Source: Bacteroidota bacterium (GTDB lineage Bacteria; Bacteroidota; Bacteroidia; Bacteroidales; UBA1556). From it: a stretch of DNA of 5,036 nucleotides. The notes beneath the pieces were generated by a model, which did no database searches, had not been told where the DNA came from, and saw only the letters and a program-made list of their open reading frames with translations. Of this stretch, positions 1 to 5,036 are shown one piece after another (position 1 is the first letter of the stretch; every line of letters begins with the position of its first letter). The stretch spans positions 1 to 5,036 of the forward strand of contig QMPB01000411.1 of assembly GCA_003648395.1 (NCBI GenBank), read 5' to 3'. Position numbers and translations under genes: made by a program.

Positions 1-453
1 CACTGCTATTCTTATATTCTCAAGCCAGACAAATCTGTCTTTAGAATTAATGATGATGGAGAGCCCTCTGGGAGTGCTGGAAAACCTATTCATGGTCAAC
101 TTTTATCACATAATTTGACAAATATTTTGGTAGTAGTAATTCGATATTTTGGTGGAACAAAACTTGGCATTCCTGGATTAATTAACGCCTACAAAACTGC
201 AACTAAAGAAGCTATTGCAAATACAAAAATCGTTAGAAAGACAATAAATGACGTCTATTCTTTAGAATTTGAATACCCTCTTATGAATGTAGTAATGAGA
301 TTACTAAAAGATGAAAATATAAAGCAGCAAAACAGCAAATTTGAGATAAGCTGTTATTTAGAAATTGCTATTCGACAAAAAGAATCTAATAGAATAAAAG
401 AAACTATGGATAATATTCATGGGCTTAAAGCAAAACATATACGTACAGAATAA
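1..453 (+). CDS. yigZ: YigZ/IMPACT family protein (UPF0029 + DUF1949), 5'-truncated by window edge
   Basis: Reading from base 1 gives 150 residues ending at TAA (451-453). Seen: the IMPACT/UPF0029 core, with NDDGEPSGSAGKP at window residues 17-29 and IRYFGGTKLGIPGL at 47-60, followed by a helix (NAYKTATKEAI). From about residue 86 to 141 comes a small C-terminal alpha/beta segment that fits the DUF1949 domain. Family members are about 200 residues, so roughly 50 N-terminal residues lie upstream; the reading frame is open through base 1. The TTG at 115 falls inside the conserved core and is not a start. Known of the family: cytosolic, related to eukaryotic IMPACT/Yih1, which act in Gcn2 regulation; the bacterial role is not firmly established and a nucleic-acid or ribosome-linked function has been suggested. 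It ends 8 bases before the long UvrA-like gene on the same strand, so co-transcription is likely. Family assignment is strong; function is not known. Confidence 0.93.
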   Translation, partial: HCYSYILKPDKSVFRINDDGEPSGSAGKPIHGQLLSHNLTNILVVVIRYFGGTKLGIPGLINAYKTATKEAIANTKIVRKTINDVYSLEFEYPLMNVVMRLLKDENIKQQNSKFEISCYLEIAIRQKESNRIKETMDNIHGLKAKHIRTE

Positions 454-461
454 GCCAATAA
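454..461 (+). other. 8-base intergenic gap that fixes the downstream start
   Basis: Between the YigZ-family stop and the next ATG (462-464) lie only eight bases. The last three (459-461) are TAA in the frame of the downstream gene, so the ATG at 462 is the most upstream start possible. The bases before it (GAATAAGCCAATAA) carry no AGGAGG-like element. An A-rich, Shine-Dalgarno-less leader is common in Bacteroidota. The tight spacing suggests one transcript and perhaps translational coupling. I see no room for a promoter or terminator here. Confidence 0.75.
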
Positions 462-2819
462 ATGAAGAATTCTATTCAAATTAAAGGAGCAAAAGAGAAT
501 AATCTAAAGAGCCTTGATATAGATATTCCGAAAGGGAAATTAGTTGTAATAACGGGCATTAGCGGCTCCGGTAAGAGTAGTTTGATATATGATACTATAT
601 ATAAAGAAGCTCAAAGAGTATTTGCACTTTCTATGGATAGCACCTCCAGAAGATTGTTAAAGTCTTACCAGCAAGTAGATGTAAAATCAATTAGTGGACT
701 TTCTCCTGTTATTGCTGTAAACCAGAAAACCATTAGCTCTAATTCAGGCTCAACACTTGGTACTATTAGCGGTATTTATGATTTGTTACGCTTGCTAATG
801 GCAAGATTTGGGAAATCAAATATTGACATAAAACCACTAAAACAAGAGCGAAGATTATTCTCATTCAACACTCCTTATGGTGCTTGCAAAAGCTGTAGAG
901 GATTAGGACTGGAAGAAAAGATTGACATAAATAAACTAATAAAAGACCCTAACCTTAGCCTTAGAGAAGGAGCATTAACAATAACAACTCCAAGTGGTTA
1001 TACTATCTATTCTCAAGTAACAATTGAAGTAATGAATCAAGTCTGTAATGTGGAAGGATTTGATGTAGATACTCCGTGGAATGAACTAAGTGATGAGAAT
1101 AGAAAAATAATTCTTTACGGAAGTAATAAGATTAAAATTCCTTTTGGAAAACACAGTCTAGAGTCACGAATGAAATGGAGTGGAATAACCGCCAAGCCAC
1201 GAGAAGAAGGCTTTTATCGTGGTATAATTCCAATAATGGAAGAAATACTTAAGCGAGATAGAAATGCTAATATTCTAAGGTTTGTAAAGTCCGATAAATG
1301 CTCTGATTGCAATGGAGCAAGACTTAATCGTGAGGCTTTAAGTTTTAGATTTTACGATAATAGTATCGATGATTTTTCTAAAATGAGCATTGAAGAATTA
1401 AGCACTTTCTTTAAAAACATAGATTATAAAGATAATAATATTGAATCATTCAATACTGTCCGCCACCAAATAATAAATAAAGCTAAGCTACTTATAGAAC
1501 TAGGACTAGGATATTTAACAATAAACAGAAGTAGCTCAAGTCTTTCGATGGGAGAATCGCAACGTATAAGATTTGCAAATATGACCCAGAATAAGCTCTC
1601 AGGCTTGCTATATATATTTGATGAGCCTAGTATTGGACTACATTCTGCTGATTTGGCTCCATTGAAAAGAATAATTAGAAATATAGTTGATAAAGGAAAT
1701 ACTGTTTTGCTAATTGAGCACGAAAAAGAAATGATTCAAATAGCAGACTGGATTATTGACATTGGTCCTAAAGCAGGTATTTATGGAGGAGAATTAATAT
1801 TCACAGGCTCTTATAAGGAGTTTATAAATAATGAAGTAAAGAACAGTATAACAAGAGAATACCTAATAAAAGAAAGTAGTATTCCAAAGCCAATAGAAGT
1901 CTTGGATTCCAACTTTTTGGAAATATCTAATGCAAATATCAATAATCTAAAATCGATAGATGTAAAGTTTAAACTTAATTCTATTAATGTAGTTTGCGGA
2001 GTGTCAGGAAGTGGCAAAAGCTCTTTAGTTATGGATACTCTTTTTGCTGATTTTACAGCGAAAGAACGACAATTTATTAACTATTCTAATCATTTACCAA
2101 AATCAATAATTGCAATTAATCAAAAACCTATTGGGAAAACTCCACGATCAAATCCTGCAACTTACACCAAGATTTTTGATAAGATAAGAGCACTATTTGC
2201 CAAAACTACTGACGCAAAAGACAAGAAACTTAAGAGTAATCATTTCTCGTTTAACACCAAGGGAGGAAGATGTGAAGCCTGTCAGGGTGCTGGCTATAAT
2301 CTTGTAGGAATGCATTTTATAGGCAATGTTGAGCTTATGTGTGAAGTCTGTAATGGCGCAAGATTTAAGAAGAGTATTCTTGAAGTAAAATACAAAGGCT
2401 TAAGTATTAATGAAGTTCTGAATCTTAAAATAGATACTGCATTGGAATTCTTTAGCGCTGAAAAAGAGATTCATAGAATGCTTCAGGTTCTGGTTGATAT
2501 AGGGCTTGGTTATTTGGAGTTAGGACAAAGATCAACAAGTCTTTCGGGAGGAGAAGCACAGCGAATAAAACTCGCTAGTGAAATGATGAAGAAAACCAAT
2601 GATCATACTATATATTTACTTGACGAGCCTAGTACTGGACTACATTCTTATGATGTAGAAATACTACTGAGAATAATCCATAAACTCAAAAACAAAGGAC
2701 ATACAATTATAATTATTGAGCATCAAGATGAAATAATACGAAATGCCGATTACATTATTGAACTAGGCCCAAAGAGTGGAAAAAATGGGGGAAACATAGT
2801 TTTTGAGGGTTGGATTAAG
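462..2819 (+). repeat. First UvrA-like unit (residues 1-786), ABC modules 1 and 2
   Basis: This half is the better conserved. Module 1 starts with IQIKGAKENNLKSLDIDIP (residues 5-23) and has the UvrA-type NQKTISSNSGSTLGT stretch (87-101). It then passes directly from RLLMARFG (110-117) to FSFNTPYGAC (133-142), with no UvrB-binding domain. The insertion domain lies between zinc pairs C142/C145 and C280/C283 and includes PWNEL at 205-209 and FYRGIIP at 251-257. Module 2 keeps the UvrA hallmark GKTPRSNPATYTKIFDKIR (558-576) and the C-x2-C-x19-C-x2-C zinc module at 604-630, which in UvrA supports damage-specific DNA binding. Only its first ABC signature departs from consensus, with Met in place of the second Gly-position residue (LSMGE). 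The unit could in principle fold as a complete class II-type UvrA alone. A low-homology linker (about residues 787-818) joins it to the second unit. Confidence 0.85.
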
Positions 2820-5036
2820 GATTTCTGGCAACAGAATAGCATTACAGCTCAGTGCATTAGTAATGGAGCAGAATCAACTAATCAGAAGCAAAGCATCATT
2901 AAAAATACCGACAATTTCATTAAATTTCAAGGAGTAAAAACACACAATCTTAAGAGTGTTAATATAAGTATCCCTAAAAACAAACTCATTGTGTTTACTG
3001 GAATCTCAGGAAGTGGAAAGTCATCTATGGCCATCGATACCATATTCAATACTGCTAATCTTGGGTATTTGGAAACATTTCCTAATTATGTTAGAAGCCG
3101 ATTAAATAATAAATCAGATGCCGATTTTGAAAACTACTCAGGACTAACTGCTTGCGTGAATGTTGACCATAAAAGAAGTACTGCATCATTACGCTCAACA
3201 ATTGGCACATATACTGGAATAAACGACCTATATCGACTCTTATTCTCTCGAATTGCTAAAAATAGCAATAATGAGCTCTGCAATTGCGAATCAGGTTTTT
3301 TCTCTTTCAATAAGCAGGAATCGGCTTGTCAGCAATGCAAAGGACTAGGTGAAATATCAACTGCTAATCCAAATGCATTTATTGACAATCCGCATAATTC
3401 AATTTTTGATAATGCAATAAGCAAAAGTAATATTGCTAAGTTTTATATTGACGAAAATGGGCAGTACTATTGGACTTTAAAGGCGTTGAACAGCAAATTA
3501 AGTCTTAATCTTGAAAAACCTTGGAATGAACTTGATGAAAAGACAAGAAATACTGTTTTATTTGGAAATAATGAGGAAACATTAGAAGTTGAATGGCAAT
3601 TTAAAAATAAAACAAGAAAAGGGTCACATAAATTTACTGGCAAATGGAAAGGCCTTGTAAACCTAATAGATGACGAATATCAACGTAAGCATGCCGATAA
3701 AAGATCTGCGGCATTCAGCTCAATAATAGCACAAGTCCCCTGCCCTAGTTGCAATGGCAAAAGACTTAATAATAACGCTTTAGAATACAAAATAAATAAT
3801 CTTAGTATTGCAGAAATAAGCGAATTAAGTATCTCTGAATCTATTCTATTGTTTCAAAAATGGAGAACTCATTTTAGTAAATCAGACAGATTAATTTCAA
3901 CAGATATTATTGATGAAATACTTGAGAAACTCATTAGTTTAAACAATCTAGAACTGGGTTATTTACAACTTAATAGAAATATAAACAGTATTTCTGGTGG
4001 AGAACTACAGCGAATTATTATTACAGGAAGCATTGCAAGTAATATCAGTGGTGTCACATATATTTTCGATGAACCAACAAGAGCTCTGCATCCAAAGAAT
4101 AAAATTCAAGTCTTGCAACATCTTAACAAACTAACAAAAGCTGGCAATACTGTCATTGCTATTGAGCACGATACTGAATTTATTAAATCTGCGGATTGGG
4201 TAATTGAATTTGGCCCCGAGGCAGGAAATAATGGTGGTGAAATAATAAACGAATGTAAAGGTAGTGAATATATTGCTTTTGGAAATAAATCTGTAAAAAG
4301 TAATAAAAAAAAGACTTCAAACTCATTTATTAAAATTGACAAAGCCAATGCCAATAACCTAAAAAACATAAACTTAAGTATTCCATTAAATCAAACTATT
4401 GGAATTTGTGGTGTTTCTGGTAGCGGAAAAACCTCATTAATTAAAGATGTTATTTACAAATCATTTATTGGAAATAGTTATAATAAATGTAATTCAATAT
4501 TGGGTTTTGAGTCATTTGATAAATGTGTATTTGTGAATTCATATTTAGAATCTAGCATTCAGAATCAAACAATAATTGCATATCTTGGTATGTTTGACCC
4601 TCTAAAGAGGCTTATGAGCACTAGTAATCAGACAAAAGGAAATAAGATTAAGCCAAACTTTTTTTCGTATGCTAGCAAAGACAGTAAGTGTCCAGAATGC
4701 AATGGAAGTGGGACTGTAAATGTAAAAATGGATTTCATTACAGATATTGAAGAAATTTGCCCCGAGTGTAATGGAAGTAGATATTTACCAGAAGTATTAG
4801 AATACAAATACAATGGATTAAATATCTCAGAGATTCTCAATTTGCAAATTAGCAATGCTGCGAAACTACTGTCAGACTCAAAAGAAATTAGCAAAAAACT
4901 AAGCTTCCTTGATATAATAGGTCTCTCCTATTTGCAGCTTGGTCAAAAGTTAAAACATCTATCACTTGGAGAACTCCAAAGAATAAAACTTATAAAATAT
5001 CTAGTCTCTACAATTAATAGCAGAATTCTATTTTTA
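462..5036 (+). CDS. Double-length UvrA-family ATPase (excinuclease ABC subunit A-like), four ABC modules, no UvrB-binding domain; 3' end beyond window
   Basis: One uninterrupted frame of 1525 codons. Seen, in order: Walker A GISGSGKS (32-39), zinc pairs C142/C145 and C280/C283 around an insertion domain, signature LSMGESQR (361-368), Walker B FDEPSIGLH (386-394), H420. Then Walker A GVSGSGKS (513-520), zinc module C604/C607/C627/C630, signature LSGGEAQR (694-701), DEPSTGLH (721-728), H754. The same series repeats: Walker A at 847-854 and 1317-1324, signatures at 1177-1184 and 1500-1507, third Walker B at 1203-1210, H1236. The window stops just before the fourth Walker B; by comparison with half 1 the full protein should be about 1600-1610 residues. 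Canonical UvrA is about 940 residues and has a roughly 110-residue UvrB-binding domain between RLL(F/Y)AR and FSFN. Here that interval is about 15-20 residues in both halves. UvrA dimers bind damaged DNA in nucleotide excision repair; without UvrB docking, DNA binding as in UvrA2/DrrC damage tolerance or drug self-resistance is an alternative (inference). Cytosolic, with no signal peptide. Family is certain; exact role is open. Confidence 0.95.
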   Translation, partial: MKNSIQIKGAKENNLKSLDIDIPKGKLVVITGISGSGKSSLIYDTIYKEAQRVFALSMDSTSRRLLKSYQQVDVKSISGLSPVIAVNQKTISSNSGSTLGTISGIYDLLRLLMARFGKSNIDIKPLKQERRLFSFNTPYGACKSCRGLGLEEKIDINKLIKDPNLSLREGALTITTPSGYTIYSQVTIEVMNQVCNVEGFDVDTPWNELSDENRKIILYGSNKIKIPFGKHSLESRMKWSGITAKPREEGFYRGIIPIMEEILKRDRNANILRFVKSDKCSDCNGARLNREALSFRFYDNSIDDFSKMSIEELSTFFKNIDYKDNNIESFNTVRHQIINKAKLLIELGLGYLTINRSSSSLSMGESQRIRFANMTQNKLSGLLYIFDEPSIGLHSADLAPLKRIIRNIVDKGNTVLLIEHEKEMIQIADWIIDIGPKAGIYGGELIFTGSYKEFINNEVKNSITREYLIKESSIPKPIEVLDSNFLEISNANINNLKSIDVKFKLNSINVVCGVSGSGKSSLVMDTLFADFTAKERQFINYSNHLPKSIIAINQKPIGKTPRSNPATYTKIFDKIRALFAKTTDAKDKKLKSNHFSFNTKGGRCEACQGAGYNLVGMHFIGNVELMCEVCNGARFKKSILEVKYKGLSINEVLNLKIDTALEFFSAEKEIHRMLQVLVDIGLGYLELGQRSTSLSGGEAQRIKLASEMMKKTNDHTIYLLDEPSTGLHSYDVEILLRIIHKLKNKGHTIIIIEHQDEIIRNADYIIELGPKSGKNGGNIVFEGWIKDFWQQNSITAQCISNGAESTNQKQSIIKNTDNFIKFQGVKTHNLKSVNISIPKNKLIVFTGISGSGKSSMAIDTIFNTANLGYLETFPNYVRSRLNNKSDADFENYSGLTACVNVDHKRSTASLRSTIGTYTGINDLYRLLFSRIAKNSNNELCNCESGFFSFNKQESACQQCKGLGEISTANPNAFIDNPHNSIFDNAISKSNIAKFYIDENGQYYWTLKALNSKLSLNLEKPWNELDEKTRNTVLFGNNEETLEVEWQFKNKTRKGSHKFTGKWKGLVNLIDDEYQRKHADKRSAAFSSIIAQVPCPSCNGKRLNNNALEYKINNLSIAEISELSISESILLFQKWRTHFSKSDRLISTDIIDEILEKLISLNNLELGYLQLNRNINSISGGELQRIIITGSIASNISGVTYIFDEPTRALHPKNKIQVLQHLNKLTKAGNTVIAIEHDTEFIKSADWVIEFGPEAGNNGGEIINECKGSEYIAFGNKSVKSNKKKTSNSFIKIDKANANNLKNINLSIPLNQTIGICGVSGSGKTSLIKDVIYKSFIGNSYNKCNSILGFESFDKCVFVNSYLESSIQNQTIIAYLGMFDPLKRLMSTSNQTKGNKIKPNFFSYASKDSKCPECNGSGTVNVKMDFITDIEEICPECNGSRYLPEVLEYKYNGLNISEILNLQISNAAKLLSDSKEISKKLSFLDIIGLSYLQLGQKLKHLSLGELQRIKLIKYLVSTINSRILFL
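2916..5036 (+). repeat. Second UvrA-like unit (residues 819 onward), ABC modules 3 and 4, more diverged, incomplete at window edge
   Basis: Motifs align with the first unit at a near-constant offset. Walker A lysine 38 matches 853 (+815), zinc pair C280/C283 matches C1094/C1097 (+814), signature 361 matches 1177 (+816), Walker A 519 matches 1323 (+804), and zinc C604 matches C1410 (+806). PWNEL recurs at 1020-1024. The two zinc pairs of module 3 (C956/C959 and C1094/C1097) have the same 134-residue gap as in module 1. Differences are clear. The module 4 counterpart of the TPRSNPATY hallmark is degenerate (SSIQNQTIIAYLG, 1364-1376). The module 4 signature is LSLGE, the third Walker B reads DEPTRALH, and module 3 carries an extra CNC (940-942). 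The zinc module of module 4 (C1410/C1413/C1433/C1436) is intact. The halves share protein-level but little DNA-level similarity, so the duplication or fusion is old. About 80-100 residues, including Walker B 4, lie beyond the window. Confidence 0.85.
4305..4313 (+). other. A8 run with in-frame A_AAA_AAG slippery heptamer between modules 3 and 4
   Basis: Eight A's followed by G encode Lys1282-Lys1284 in the linker before module 4. In the zero frame the codons are AAA AAA AAG, so the heptamer A_AAA_AAG at 4307-4313 has the register of the dnaX-type -1 slippery site. A -1 shift, or one extra A added in transcription, would read six codons (DFKLIY) and stop at TAA 4331-4333, giving a protein that ends after module 3. 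I see no obvious stimulatory hairpin or upstream Shine-Dalgarno, so use of the site is unproven; A-runs are also expected by chance in A+T-rich DNA. Confidence 0.3.

Noticed and set aside
115..453. A 112-residue frame starting at TTG 115 as an independent gene
   Set aside because: The same frame is open back to base 1 and encodes the conserved DDGEPSGSAG motif upstream, so the TTG is an internal Leu codon of the YigZ-family protein.
1811..2017. Minus-strand frame of 68 codons
   Set aside because: Lies wholly antisense to the conserved UvrA-like gene across Walker A 2; no recognisable motif or start context.
2820..2915. A gene boundary (stop and new start) between the two UvrA-like halves
   Set aside because: The frame reads through without a stop, and no ATG with a leader marks a second start at the beginning of module 3; the halves are a single fusion in this sequence.
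4106..4369. Minus-strand frame of 87 codons with hydrophobic N-terminus
   Set aside because: Antisense to modules 3-4 of the UvrA-like gene. The hydrophobic look comes from reading A+T-rich Lys/Asn/Glu codons in reverse.
4628..4894. Minus-strand frame of 88 codons
   Set aside because: Antisense to the fourth zinc module; no supporting motif, and the repeated 'LPLHSG' phrases are the reverse reading of the ECNGSG/ECNGSR zinc-finger codons.
462..5036. Frameshift or pseudogene explanation for the unusually long gene
   Set aside because: All motifs of both halves appear in one continuous frame with regular spacing, and catalytic Lys, Asp-Glu and His residues are kept in every module visible in full.

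Overview
The window is A+T-rich bacterial DNA (roughly one third G+C by eye) and is almost fully coding on the + strand. It holds the 3' part of one gene and most of a second, very long gene. Arg codons are mostly AGA, Ile is often ATA, TGG encodes Trp and both genes read without TGA, so the standard code fits. The long gene has no Shine-Dalgarno-like sequence before its ATG. Together with the low G+C this is compatible with Bacteroidota, but the assignment is an inference and stays tentative.

Region 1 (1-453): the C-terminal 150 residues of a YigZ/IMPACT-family protein. Its 5' end lies before the window.

Region 2 (454-461): an 8-base gap. A TAA in the frame of the next gene abuts that gene's ATG, which fixes the start.

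Region 3 (462-5036): one open frame of 1525 codons without a stop, still open at the window edge. It encodes a double-length UvrA-family ATPase with four ABC nucleotide-binding modules (Walker A lysines at residues 38, 519, 853 and 1323). It is two UvrA-like halves fused head to tail, with equivalent motifs repeating every 804-816 residues. Both halves lack the UvrB-binding domain of canonical UvrA, which makes each half resemble the class II UvrA proteins (UvrA2/DrrC type). Both halves keep the zinc modules and the insertion domain. The window ends just before the fourth Walker B motif, so about 80-100 C-terminal residues are missing.

The two genes are closely spaced and probably co-transcribed. 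Nothing in the sequence shows a shared function. The notable object is the four-module UvrA-like protein: its two halves have diverged, two of its four ABC signatures are non-canonical, and an in-frame slippery A-run lies between modules 3 and 4. I see no RNA gene, mobile element, CRISPR array, terminator or convincing promoter.
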